From assembly GCA_035642535.1 (NCBI GenBank), contig DASQSE010000057.1, positions 1 to 64,000 on the forward strand: a DNA stretch of 64,000 nucleotides, written 5' to 3'. The stretch's first letter is position 1. Every line of letters starts with the position of its first letter. Source of the DNA: Jatrophihabitans sp035642535. GTDB lineage: Bacteria; Actinomycetota; Actinomycetes; Mycobacteriales; Jatrophihabitantaceae. The notes beneath the pieces were generated by a model that saw nothing but the letters and a program-made list of their open reading frames with translations, did no database searches and was not told the DNA's origin. Shown here piece by piece: positions 26,721 through 35,162 of this stretch. Made by a program: the position numbers and the translations under genes.

Positions 26721-27125
26721 TCAGCCGTCGCCGGCGGCGGCGCGCTCCGCCCGGTGGGCCTCGGCCGCGCTGTCCGTGAACGGCAGGAAGGGACAGTCCT
26801 TCCACAGCCGTTCGAGCGCGTAGAAGATCCGCTCCTCCGTGTGCTGGACGTGCACGACCACGTCGCCGAAGTCGAGCAATACCCAGCGGCCGTCCCGGTG
26901 GCCCTCGCGGCGAATCGGCTTGTGCCCGGCGCGGTGCGCCTTCTCCTCGACCGCGTCGACGATCGCCTCCACCTGCCGTTCGTTGCTGCCGGTGGCGATG
27001 ACGAACAGGTCGGTGATCACGAGCCGTTCGCTGACGTCGATCAGGACGATGTCGGTGGCGAGCTTGTCGGCGGCGGCCTGGGCGGCGACGCGGGCGAGCG
27101 CGATCGCCTCTTCGGTAGCAGTCAT
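26721..27125 (-). CDS. rsfS: Ribosomal silencing factor RsfS
   Basis: A 134-residue protein that binds L14 (uL14) and blocks subunit joining in starvation. Seen: DIVLIDVSERLVITDLFVIA, TGSNERQVEAIVDAVEE, REGHRDGRWVLLDFGDVVVH and FYALERLWKDC. ATG at 27125, 7 bases after the nadD stop. Cotranscribed with nadD. Confidence 0.95.
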   Translation of the reverse strand: MTATEEAIALARVAAQAAADKLATDIVLIDVSERLVITDLFVIATGSNERQVEAIVDAVEEKAHRAGHKPIRREGHRDGRWVLLDFGDVVVHVQHTEERIFYALERLWKDCPFLPFTDSAAEAHRAERAAAGDG

Positions 27126-27132
27126 CTTGGTG

Positions 27133-27711
27133 TCAACGGTAGAGGTTGTGCTTGTTGATGTACTGCACCACACCGTCCGGAACGAGGTACCAGACCGGCC
27201 GGCCGCCGGCGACGCGGGCGCGGCAGTCGCTGGAGGAGATCGCCATCGCGGGCACGTCCAGCAGCGTCACGGACTCGCTCGGCAGGTGCTCGGCGGACAG
27301 GTCGTAGCCCGGGCGCGTGACGCCGACGAAGTGCGCCAACTGCACGGCGTCCTGCCAACCCTTCCAAGACAGGATCTGGGCGAGCGCGTCGGCGCCGGTG
27401 ATGAAGAACAGCTCGGCACCGGGGCGCTGCGCGGCGATGTCGCGGATCGTGTCGATCGTGTACGTCGGCCCCGGGCGGTCGATGTCGACCCGGCTGACCC
27501 AGAACCGCGGGTTGGACGCCGTGGCGATGACGGTCATGAGATAGCGGTGTTCTGCCGGGCTGACCTGGCGGTCGTCCTTCTGCCACGGTTCGCCGGTGGG
27601 CACGAACACCACCTCGTCCAGGCCGAACAGCGACTCGACCTCGCTCGCGGCGACGAGGTGGCCGTGGTGAATCGGGTCGAACGTGCCGCCCATGATCCCG
27701 ACCCGCGCCAC
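27133..27711 (-). CDS. nadD: Nicotinate-nucleotide adenylyltransferase
   Basis: A 192-residue NaMN adenylyltransferase of NAD synthesis. GIMGGTFDPIHHGHLVAASE holds the nucleotidyltransferase GxFDPxHxGH motif; FITGADALAQILSWK and the C-terminal SISSSxxR-type AISSSDCRAR are present. GTG start at 27711. In many actinobacteria proA and proB lie just upstream of nadD; here an accessory stretch of about 13 kb lies between nadD and proB, and proA is not in the window. Confidence 0.95.
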   Translation of the reverse strand: MARVGIMGGTFDPIHHGHLVAASEVESLFGLDEVVFVPTGEPWQKDDRQVSPAEHRYLMTVIATASNPRFWVSRVDIDRPGPTYTIDTIRDIAAQRPGAELFFITGADALAQILSWKGWQDAVQLAHFVGVTRPGYDLSAEHLPSESVTLLDVPAMAISSSDCRARVAGGRPVWYLVPDGVVQYINKHNLYR

Positions 27712-27774
27712 GTCCGCCTCCCCACCCTCCGCCCAAAGCGCGCCGATTCCGTCGGCACTGACTGCATCGAGATT

Positions 27775-28526
27775 TTACGAGGGCGCGCGAACGAGACCGA
27801 TCGCAAGGACGCGGCGGGCGCGGTCCAGCCACTCGCGCACCCGCAGCCCTTCGTTGCGCATCGACTCGAGCGCCAAGTCGCCGGCCGGGTCGAGATCGAC
27901 GGCCGCCGCCCAATGCGCACGTTCGGCGGCGAGCCAGGTCGGCATGTGGGTCACCGTGACGTCGACGAATCCGCCCGCCCGCAGCGCGGCGCCGATGTCG
28001 CGGCACAGCCGGGCCGGGACCGTGTCGCCACCCACATCGGTCACCTCCCAGCCGGTGAGCACGAGGCGGCCGCCCGGCCGGAGGATCCGGGCGCACTCTG
28101 CGATGCCCGCCTCGTACGGTTCGGGGAATTGCATCGCGTCGACGCACACCACCGCAGCGGCGAACGCGTCGGGCAGTCCGGTGGCCGTCAATTCGCCGAG
28201 CCGGAAATCGGCACGCCCCGCGGCCCGTTCCCGCGCACGTTCGATGGCGACCTGTGAGAAGTCGACGCCGGTCAGCTTCGCACCGGTGCGCCGCGCGATC
28301 TCCAGCCGTATCCGCCGCGCCCGCACGCCAGGTCGACGAGCACGTCGCCCGGCCGGACGGCCAGCGCCGCCGTGACGTCCGCGATGCCGTCACACGACAG
28401 CAGGCTGGACGATTCGAGCTCGGCCGGCAGACCGAGCGTCCGGGCCGCGATCTCGTCGCGGGCCGGCGAGTTCGCCATGTCGGCGTACCACTGGTCGAAG
28501 CGCTCGGCCGATGATGGTGCTGCCAC
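27775..28526 (-). pseudogene. SAM-dependent class I methyltransferase, frameshifted
   Basis: The first part (GTG at 28526) reads AERFDQWYADMANSPARDEI and VLVDLACGRGGYG, the AdoMet-binding motif I, then goes out of frame. In the next frame LEIARRTGAKLTGVDFSQVA continues the family, with motif III LRPGGRLVLTGWEV and a normal end at 27775. The two parts join if one C is added near 28304-28308, giving GYGLEIARR. So either a single-base deletion has inactivated the gene or the base is a sequencing error. The rest shows no other damage. Confidence 0.82.
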
Positions 28527-28536
28527 GCGGGCGAGC

Positions 28537-29013
28537 CTAAAGGTCGCGCGCGTAGGTCTGGCCCACCAGGTCGGCGCCGTAGCTGTGATGTGGCTGCTCG
28601 TCGACCAACTCGAAGCCGGCGCGCAGGTAGACCGCGCGCGCCGCGGTCAACGGGTGATTCGTCCAGAGCACCATCCGTCGATAACCGGCAGCGCGCGTGA
28701 ACTCGAGGCAGGTGTCGACGAGCTGGGTGCCGAGGCCGTGCCCACGTGCCTTCGCGTCGACGAGCAGGAGACGCAGCCGGGCGGTCTCGTTGTCCTCGGC
28801 GACGCACATGACGCACCCGACGCGCGCGCCGTCGAGTTCGGCGATCCAGGCGGCCTCGCGCGCGTCGTCGTGGCTGCTCGCCCAGTCGGCCACGATGCGC
28901 ACCGCGAGCACCTCGAACGAGGCGTCCCATCCGTACTCGCGCGCGTACAGCTCGGCGTTCGCCTGGACGATCCAGCCCAGATCGCCCGGCTCCCCGATCC
29001 TGCGGATTATCAT
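28537..29013 (-). CDS. GNAT family N-acetyltransferase
   Basis: A 158-residue acetyltransferase: starts IIRRIGEPGDLGWIVQANAE and has GCVMCVAEDNETARLRLLLV, the acetyl-CoA loop ARGHGLGTQLVDTCLEF (R/Q-x-x-G-x-G/A) and VYLRAGFELVDEQPHHSYG. This form is often fused to or next to MarR/TetR regulators. ATG at 29013; GTG at 29019 would also be in frame but sits in the palindrome. Divergent from a TetR gene 41 bases away. Confidence 0.88.
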   Translation of the reverse strand: MIIRRIGEPGDLGWIVQANAELYAREYGWDASFEVLAVRIVADWASSHDDAREAAWIAELDGARVGCVMCVAEDNETARLRLLLVDAKARGHGLGTQLVDTCLEFTRAAGYRRMVLWTNHPLTAARAVYLRAGFELVDEQPHHSYGADLVGQTYARDL

Positions 29014-29017
29014 GCTC

Positions 29018-29037
29018 ACTGACACGACTGTATCAGT
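29018..29037. promoter_or_regulatory. Candidate operator between GNAT and TetR genes
   Basis: A 20-bp imperfect palindrome, ACTGA-n-AC-n4-GT-n-TCAGT, lies in the 41-base gap between the divergent GNAT and TetR starts. Position, length and symmetry fit a TetR-type operator controlling both genes. No experimental or comparative support is available here. Confidence 0.5.
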
Positions 29038-29054
29038 AGGGCAGAATCGCTCAA

Positions 29055-29633
29055 GTGAATTCCGGATCACCGCGGCGCGCCGAGTTGGTCGAAGCCGCGT
29101 ACGAGTACGTGCTCGCCAACGGGCTGGCCGACGTCTCGCTACGCCCGATCGCCGAAGCGATCGGTTCGAGCACCGGCGTGCTGCGCTTCCTCTTCGGATC
29201 ACGAGATGGTCTGGTCGATGCGGTGCTGCACCGCGCCCGAGCCGACGAACTCGCGATGCTCGAAACCCTCCCTGCCGGCGGCGACCTGACGACGGTCGCG
29301 CACGCCGTGTGGGAGTGGCTGGCCGAGCCAACGCACGCCGGTCTGCTCGAGCTGTGGACGGAGAGCTATGCGACGTCCTTGCGCGTCGATTCCGGCCCGT
29401 GGGCCGATTTCGCGCGCGACACCGTCCGCGACTGGCTGGCGCTGTTGGCGCGGGCGCAGCCGGCGGACGTTCGCAACACGGCCGCGGGACGTGCCCAACG
29501 CACTGCCGTGCTCGCCGTGCTGCGCGGCGCGATGCTCGACCTGCTCGCGACGGGCGACCGAACGCGCACGACGCGCGCGGTGCATGCGGCAATGACAGCT
29601 GTCGCTCCACTTCCGGCCGCCCGTCGAACGTGA
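29055..29633 (+). CDS. TetR/AcrR family transcriptional regulator
   Basis: A 192-residue regulator. The N-terminal helix-turn-helix is RRAELVEAAYEYVLANGLAD, then VSLRPIAEAIGSSTGVLRFL and FGSRDGLVDAVLHRARADE; the ligand domain is typical alpha-helical. GTG start at 29055. It is divergent from the GNAT gene and likely autoregulates through the palindrome at 29018-29037. The stop codon TGA is the first three bases of a palindromic repeat. Ligand unknown. Confidence 0.9.
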   Translation: MNSGSPRRAELVEAAYEYVLANGLADVSLRPIAEAIGSSTGVLRFLFGSRDGLVDAVLHRARADELAMLETLPAGGDLTTVAHAVWEWLAEPTHAGLLELWTESYATSLRVDSGPWADFARDTVRDWLALLARAQPADVRNTAAGRAQRTAVLAVLRGAMLDLLATGDRTRTTRAVHAAMTAVAPLPAARRT

Positions 29634-29677
29634 TCGTGCACCGATAGGCGCCATAACTGCCCATACGTGCAAGATCA
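29631..29677. repeat. Palindromic element of TGATC...TGCA type, copy 1
   Basis: Arms TGATCGTGCACCGATAGGC (29631-29649) and GCCCATACGTGCAAGATCA (29659-29677) agree at 15 of 19 positions as an inverted repeat, with a 9-base centre. It begins at the TetR stop codon. A related hairpin with TGATCATGCAG ends lies at 39792-39841. The 130 bases from here to the NlpC/P60 start carry no recognisable gene or riboswitch. Confidence 0.6.
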
Positions 29678-29807
29678 GGGGTGCTTGCGGCCCTGCGAGT
29701 CGGGACCAAAGACGGGGGACGCGCCTAGCTCACATGGCGTTAACTCCGGGGGTGTTCCATCGAACTATGTCGCTCAACTTCCGGGCATTTCGGCCGATCT
29801 TCGTGCA

Positions 29808-31328
29808 ATGAGGCTGCACCTTCCCGTGTCGTGGGTATTCGGGACGGTCGTCGCCGTTGCCTTTACGGCAGTGCTGGCCGTCGCGCCGGCCGGCGCACAG
29901 CCGGCCACCGGGCCCGCTGACGCGCCGCCCCCTGCGCCGGCGCCCGCGCACGTCCCGCCCGCGATCGCACTCGACCCGTCATTGACCAAGCCGCTGCCCG
30001 GTGACACGGCCGAGACCTTGGCTGCGCGCGACAAACTGGCCAAGCTCGACGAGGCCTACCAGGTCGCCAACCAGCTCTACGACCAGGCCCGGGCGGACGC
30101 CGAGCAGGCTGCCACCGAGGTGGTGCAGGCGCGCGCGGCCGCGACCCAAGCCACCGTCGACGCCCGGCGCGCGCATGCGACGTTCGCGCTCATGATCACC
30201 GCGGAGTACGAGGGCGCCAACGACGCCGGATTCGCCGGCGGGCTGCTGGTCGCGCGTGGCCCCGGAGAGATCATCGACCAGCTGGAGATGCGCCGGGTCC
30301 TCGCCGACCGGACGGCCGGGATCCTCGATGCGGCGCAGCGCACGCAGGCGGCCGCCGCGGCCGCACGGCAGCGCCTCGAGCAGGCCGTGACTGCTGCGCG
30401 CCTGGCCGAAGCACGCTCCCAGCACCAGCTCGTCGCCGCCTCACACGCGGTCAAGGCCGCGCAGGACACGGTCACCCAACTGCACGCCGCCGACCTCGAG
30501 GCCGCCATCGAAGCCAGCGCCGATTCGCTCGGTGCCGCGGCGACGGCGATCGAGGGGCAGGCAATCACCAGCAAGGCGGCCACCGTTCGCGAGTTCGCCA
30601 TCGCGACCGGACCCGCACAGGTGATCTCGATCGGCACCCGGGCGCTGCTCGAGCAGGCCGCCGGCGTCCGCAAGCTACCCAAGCATCTGCCGGAGCATCC
30701 GCCGGCAGGCAGCCCGACCTACGAACCGACGACCGGCGCACCGGTCGACGAGCAGGCCGTGATGGGCCCGCCCCCGGATCTCGGGAGCACCGTGCCCTAC
30801 ACCGGCGCTACCGGCGCCGGCCCGGTGCTCGCCCTGACCGACTTCGACGGCACGGTCAGTACGGACGGCTGGCCGAACTCCGGCGTCGGCAGGAAGGTCC
30901 GCGGCACTGCTCCGTTCCTCAAGCCGGACGGACGCACCGTCCATCCGGTGCTGCCGCCCTATCGCAACGGCTACCAGCCGCTGCGCGCCGAGGTCGCCGT
31001 CGACGCCGCGCTCTCGAAGCTCGGCAGCCAGTACGTCTGGGATGCGGCCGGGCCCGCCACCTTCGACTGCTCAGGGCTCACCCTCTGGGCGTGGGGACAT
31101 GCCGGCGTGTCGCTCGAGCACTACACCGGTGACCAGGTTCATCAGGGCGAGCGCGTCGAGGCCAACGAGTTGCTGCCCGGCGATCTGCTGCTGTTCGGCA
31201 CGCAACTGCACCACGTCGGCATGTACCTCGGCGCGGGCTACATGATCGACGCGCCGAGCACCGGTGACTACGTGAAGGTGCAACCGGTGTCCGACGACGC
31301 CGACTTCACCGTCGCCGTCCGCCCGTAG
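29808..31328 (+). CDS. Secreted NlpC/P60 family peptidoglycan endopeptidase (RipC-like)
   Basis: A 506-residue exported hydrolase. Residues 1-30 form a signal peptide (SWVFGTVVAVAFTAVLAVA, cleavage near AGA-QP), then a Pro/Ala-rich stretch, a long coiled coil (about 70-260, rich in Ala, Gln and Glu), a linker, and a C-terminal NlpC/P60 domain with catalytic Cys421 (FDCSGLTLWAW) and His469 (HHVGMYLG). The plan is that of mycobacterial Rip proteins and streptococcal PcsB, whose coiled coil restrains or targets the peptidase. ATG at 29808 gives a proper signal peptide. Convergent with sppA. Confidence 0.92.
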   Translation: MRLHLPVSWVFGTVVAVAFTAVLAVAPAGAQPATGPADAPPPAPAPAHVPPAIALDPSLTKPLPGDTAETLAARDKLAKLDEAYQVANQLYDQARADAEQAATEVVQARAAATQATVDARRAHATFALMITAEYEGANDAGFAGGLLVARGPGEIIDQLEMRRVLADRTAGILDAAQRTQAAAAAARQRLEQAVTAARLAEARSQHQLVAASHAVKAAQDTVTQLHAADLEAAIEASADSLGAAATAIEGQAITSKAATVREFAIATGPAQVISIGTRALLEQAAGVRKLPKHLPEHPPAGSPTYEPTTGAPVDEQAVMGPPPDLGSTVPYTGATGAGPVLALTDFDGTVSTDGWPNSGVGRKVRGTAPFLKPDGRTVHPVLPPYRNGYQPLRAEVAVDAALSKLGSQYVWDAAGPATFDCSGLTLWAWGHAGVSLEHYTGDQVHQGERVEANELLPGDLLLFGTQLHHVGMYLGAGYMIDAPSTGDYVKVQPVSDDADFTVAVRP

Positions 31329-31367
31329 CACCGACCACCTGGTCACCGCTTCGGGGCCGGGCCGGAG

Positions 31368-33011
31368 TCAACGGAGGGTGACTGCCGGCATCCGCAACGG
31401 ACCGGCGGCAGGCAGGCCGAGCGACACCGCAAGTGCCGTCAGATCACCCCAGCCCGTCGTCGCCGCCGCAGCGCGCGGATCGTCGCTCGAGCGCGGCCGG
31501 CGCAGCCGCTCGATCGGCGGGATGTGCACCGCGGGACGCAGCGGAGCGTCGGAGGGCAATCCACCGCGCTGCCGGGCGATGTCCGTGGCATCGCGCAGGC
31601 CGCCCAGCAGGTCGACGAGCCCGTTGCCGACGGCGTCCGCGCCGGACCAGATGCGGCCGCGGGCGATGGCGTGCACGTCGTCGTAGCTCATCCCCCGCGC
31701 GTCCGCGACCTTCTGCACGAAATCGGCGTAGACGCGGTCCAGCATCGCGCCCAGTCGGGCCCGCTCGTCCTCGCTGAACCCGCGGCGCAGCGAGAACATC
31801 CGCGCGCTGCCGCCGTGCTCGACGGCTCCGGTGTTGAGACCGAGGTGGCGCTCGAGCAGCTCCGAGACCACCACCTTGCCGCCGACCACGCCGATCGAGC
31901 CGGTGATCGTCGACGGCTGCGCGACGATCACGTCGGCCGGGCAGGCGATGTAGTAACCGCCCGAGCCGGCCAGGGACGCCATCGACACGACGACCGGTTT
32001 GCCGGCTTGTCGCGTCAGCAACACCTCACGCCAGATCGTGTCGGACGCGACGGCCGACCCACCAGGCGAGTCGACGCGGAATAGCACGGCGCGCACCCGC
32101 TCGTTCTCCCGGGCCGTGCGCAGCGCAGCGGCGACGGTGCTGCCGCCCATGATCGGCCCGCGCGGCGTGCCGCGCGAGCGGCCCACCACGATCTCGCCGT
32201 GCCCTTCGACGAGCGCGACGTACTCGCGCTGCCGCTTCACCAAGGTGGCGGCCGTGCGGCGCGGCGCCCACTGGTCGGCGAAGAGCAACTGCACGTCTCC
32301 GACGCGCTTGCGCAGCTCGCTGTACACCTCGTCGCGATAGCCGAGCCGGTCGATGAGCCCGGCATCGACGGCCTCCGCTGCCGACAGCGGAGCGCGCTCG
32401 CTGACCTCACGCACAGCAGACGCCTCGAGCGAGCGACCGGCGCCGATCGCGTCCACCGCGACGTCCCAGATCGACGCGACGACCCGATCAACCGCCTCCC
32501 GGTGCTCCGGCGTGAACTCGGTGCGCATGACGCGGTCGGCCGCGTTCTTGTACTCGTAGCGTTGATCGAGCTGCGGTTCGACGCCGAGCTTGTCCAATGC
32601 GCCGCGCAGGAACGTCGTCTCGGCCGCGACGCCCATCAGGCCGAGCTCGCCGGACGGTTGCAGCCAGATCTCCGAGCAGCCGGTCGCGAGCGCGTAGTCG
32701 GCCGTTCCGTTGCCGCCCTCGCCGAACGTCTCGGCCCACGCGACGACCGGCTTGCCGCTCTTGCCGAAGACTTGGAGCCCGGCGCGCAGCTCCTGCATCG
32801 TCGCCCACGGCAGGACGCCTCCGCCGACCTTGACGACGATGCCGAGGACCTTGGCGTCGTCGCCCGCCTCGTGCAGCGCGCGCAGCACCCCGCGCAGCCG
32901 CGGCCGGTGCCGGCTGCGCAGCTTGCCGAGCACGTCGTCGGGCTCGACCTCGATCGGTGTCGACGTCAGGTCGAGCTCTAGCAGCAGGTTCGGACGGCGT
33001 AGCGACAGCAT
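31368..33011 (-). CDS. sppA: Signal peptide peptidase SppA, 67K type
   Basis: A 547-residue serine-lysine protease that degrades cleaved signal peptides, with tandem ClpP-like domains. The catalytic Lys155 is in RYEYKNAADR of the N-terminal domain and the nucleophile Ser350 is in SLAGSGGYYIA of the C-terminal domain; RVDSPGGSAVAS and TGSIGVVGGK are also typical. No clear N-terminal membrane anchor is visible, unlike E. coli SppA. The length is near the 67K-type norm. It may sit at the membrane through partner proteins, which is inference. Confidence 0.9.
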   Translation of the reverse strand: MLSLRRPNLLLELDLTSTPIEVEPDDVLGKLRSRHRPRLRGVLRALHEAGDDAKVLGIVVKVGGGVLPWATMQELRAGLQVFGKSGKPVVAWAETFGEGGNGTADYALATGCSEIWLQPSGELGLMGVAAETTFLRGALDKLGVEPQLDQRYEYKNAADRVMRTEFTPEHREAVDRVVASIWDVAVDAIGAGRSLEASAVREVSERAPLSAAEAVDAGLIDRLGYRDEVYSELRKRVGDVQLLFADQWAPRRTAATLVKRQREYVALVEGHGEIVVGRSRGTPRGPIMGGSTVAAALRTARENERVRAVLFRVDSPGGSAVASDTIWREVLLTRQAGKPVVVSMASLAGSGGYYIACPADVIVAQPSTITGSIGVVGGKVVVSELLERHLGLNTGAVEHGGSARMFSLRRGFSEDERARLGAMLDRVYADFVQKVADARGMSYDDVHAIARGRIWSGADAVGNGLVDLLGGLRDATDIARQRGGLPSDAPLRPAVHIPPIERLRRPRSSDDPRAAAATTGWGDLTALAVSLGLPAAGPLRMPAVTLR

Positions 33012-33044
33012 GCCGCCACGGTAATCAGACGCCCGGCAAACCGC

Positions 33045-35051
33045 CTACCAGTGGACGCCGCGCAGGATGTGCGCGAAGGCGACGCTCTCGGTGGACGGCT
33101 CCTCCTTCGTGGCGTCCTTGCCGTCGCCGCGCGCGGCCTTCGAGTCCGGGAACAGCTTGTAGCCGGCGTTCAGGATGACGTCGACGCTGCGCGGCGAGAT
33201 CTGGTAGGCGAGCGCGCCGGCGTTGCCCAGCGTCGTGCCGACCGACTTCGGCTTGCGAATCATCGCCTTGCAGATCAGGTCCGCGGCCTCGGCCGGGGTC
33301 ATCGTCGGGAAGCGGTCGTACATCTTGGTCGGCGCGATCATCGGGGTGCGGACCAGCGGCATGTGCACGGTCGTGAGGTGCACGCCGTCGTCGATCACCT
33401 CCGAAGCGATGCAGCGCGAGAACGCGTCCAGCGCAGCCTTGGATGCGACGTAGGCCGAGAAGCGCGGGATGTTCGTCTGCACGCCGATGGAGCTGACATT
33501 GATGATGTGCCCGCCCTTACGGCCGTCCGGGCTGGCCTGCCGCATGATGGGCATCAGCGACAGGATCAGCCGCACCGGGCCGAAGTAGTTGAGCTGCATC
33601 GTCCGCTCGAAGTCATGGAAGCGGTCGTAGGACAACGCGATCGAGCGGCGGATCGAGCGTCCGGCGTTGTTGACGAGGACGTCCACCCGGCCGTGATCCT
33701 CGAGCACCTCCTTCGCCATCCGCTCGATGTCGCTGATGTCGGACAGGTCGCAGCGGTGCACGAACGCCTCGCCGCCCTGGTCCTCGATCTCCCGCTTCGT
33801 CTGCTCGAGCTGCTCGACACCGCGCGCCACGAGCAGCACCCGGCCGCCGGCCGCGCCGACCCGCAGCGCGGTCGCGCGGCCGATGCCGGACGACGCCCCG
33901 GTGATCATCACCGTCTTGCCACGGATACTGCGGGCCAGCTGCTTGTCCTTCTTGCGATCCGGGCTGTACGTGCGCTCCCAGTAGTCCCACAGCGTCTGCA
34001 CGTAGGTCGCGAACGGCGGCACCTCGATGCCCGAGCCGTGCAGGATTGCGCGGGTCTTCGTCGAGTCGAAGTGGGTCGGGTAGGTGAGGTAGGCGAACGC
34101 CTCGCGCGGGATGCCCAGCTCGGCCAGCAGCAGATCGGTGACCTGCCGAGCACCGGGCAGCCGGGACAGCGTCGTACCGAACCGCAACGGCAGCGCGTCG
34201 AGTGCGCGGGCGTCGATGTTGACGGTCGGTTGCGGCGCCTTCGCCGCCTTGGTCAACGCCTTGAACAGCGCGCCGACCGTGAGCGGCTCCGGGTCGGTCA
34301 GATGGAAAGTCCGGCCGTCCAGGTCGGGCAGGTGGGCGAGGTAGTCCATCGCCTTGGCGACGTAGTCGACCGGGACGAGGTTGATCTCACCGCCTTCGAC
34401 CCCGACGCCGCGCCACCACGACGGGGTCAGCCCGCGTAGCCGCTGGATCGTCTTGAAGAAGTAGTACGGCCCGTCGATCTTATCGATCTCGCCGGTCTTC
34501 GAGTGCCCCACGATCGCGCCGGGGCGGTAGATGCGCCACGGCACCTTGGATGCCGTGCGCACCATCCGCTCGGACTCATGCTTGGTCAGGTAGTAGGGGT
34601 TGTGCGCGACGTCCTGCGCCTCGTCGAACATGTCCTCGGTGAAGACGCCCCGGTAGAGGCCGGCGGCCGCGATCGAGCTGGCCTGGTGGAAGTGCTTCGC
34701 GCGAATCGCCGCGGCGAGCTCCAGCGCATGCCGGGTGCCCTCGACGTTCGCGGTGCGCTGCGTGTCGGCGTTCACGGTGAGGTCGTAGATCGCGGCGAGG
34801 TGGAAGAAGTGCTCGATCGTGCCGCTGAGTCGCTCCACGTCGCCCTCCGCGACGCCCAGCCGCGGCTTGGCAAGATCCCCGACGATCGGCACGATGCGCT
34901 CGTCGTCGCCGAGCCGCTCCTTGAGCGCGTCCAGCTTGTCGAGCGAACCCGCACGGCACAGGCAGTAGATCGTCCCCTCACGGTTCTCGAGGAGCTCGGC
35001 GACCAGGAATCGGCCGAGGAAGCCAGTCGCGCCCGTGACGAAGTAGGCCAT
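33045..35051 (-). CDS. Two-domain SDR: fatty acyl-CoA reductase-like protein (AcrA1/Rv3391-like)
   Basis: A 668-residue fusion of two Rossmann domains. Residues 1 to about 370 are an extended SDR of the male-sterility/thioester-reductase type (FVTGATGFLGRFLVAELL, Tyr-x3-Lys in YYLTKHESER). Residues about 380-640 are a classical SDR (TVMITGASSGIGRATALRVG, LVNNAGRS, YVASKAALDAFSR). The same fusion is seen in mycobacterial AcrA1 (Rv3391), linked to wax ester or long-chain aldehyde formation. The length fits. It is downstream of ubiA but separated by a palindromic repeat. Confidence 0.88.
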   Translation of the reverse strand: MAYFVTGATGFLGRFLVAELLENREGTIYCLCRAGSLDKLDALKERLGDDERIVPIVGDLAKPRLGVAEGDVERLSGTIEHFFHLAAIYDLTVNADTQRTANVEGTRHALELAAAIRAKHFHQASSIAAAGLYRGVFTEDMFDEAQDVAHNPYYLTKHESERMVRTASKVPWRIYRPGAIVGHSKTGEIDKIDGPYYFFKTIQRLRGLTPSWWRGVGVEGGEINLVPVDYVAKAMDYLAHLPDLDGRTFHLTDPEPLTVGALFKALTKAAKAPQPTVNIDARALDALPLRFGTTLSRLPGARQVTDLLLAELGIPREAFAYLTYPTHFDSTKTRAILHGSGIEVPPFATYVQTLWDYWERTYSPDRKKDKQLARSIRGKTVMITGASSGIGRATALRVGAAGGRVLLVARGVEQLEQTKREIEDQGGEAFVHRCDLSDISDIERMAKEVLEDHGRVDVLVNNAGRSIRRSIALSYDRFHDFERTMQLNYFGPVRLILSLMPIMRQASPDGRKGGHIINVSSIGVQTNIPRFSAYVASKAALDAFSRCIASEVIDDGVHLTTVHMPLVRTPMIAPTKMYDRFPTMTPAEAADLICKAMIRKPKSVGTTLGNAGALAYQISPRSVDVILNAGYKLFPDSKAARGDGKDATKEEPSTESVAFAHILRGVHW

Positions 35052-35106
35052 CTGTCCTCCAGCGTGGGTGGTAGCGCAAGTCTCGTCTACCCCGCAGTAA
35101 TCAGCA

Positions 35107-35156
35107 AAGTTGTCCGTCCTACGTCACGCCGCAGCGTGCCGAGGGGCGGACAACTC
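35107..35156. repeat. 50-bp palindromic intergenic repeat, copy 2
   Basis: Arms AAGTTGTCCGTCC (35107-35119) and GGGCGGACAACTC (35144-35156) form an inverted repeat with a central 24 bases, exactly the size of the element at 14132-14181, and about 38 of 50 bases agree between the two. It lies 6 bases downstream of the ubiA-like stop and could also act as its terminator. Confidence 0.75.
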
Positions 35157-35162
35157 GCTGGA

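Noticed and set aside
29678..29807. Possible c-di-AMP (ydaO) riboswitch upstream of the NlpC/P60 gene
   Set aside because: Such genes often have one in actinobacteria, but the conserved GACAGCTAACC-CGTAGGC core is not present.
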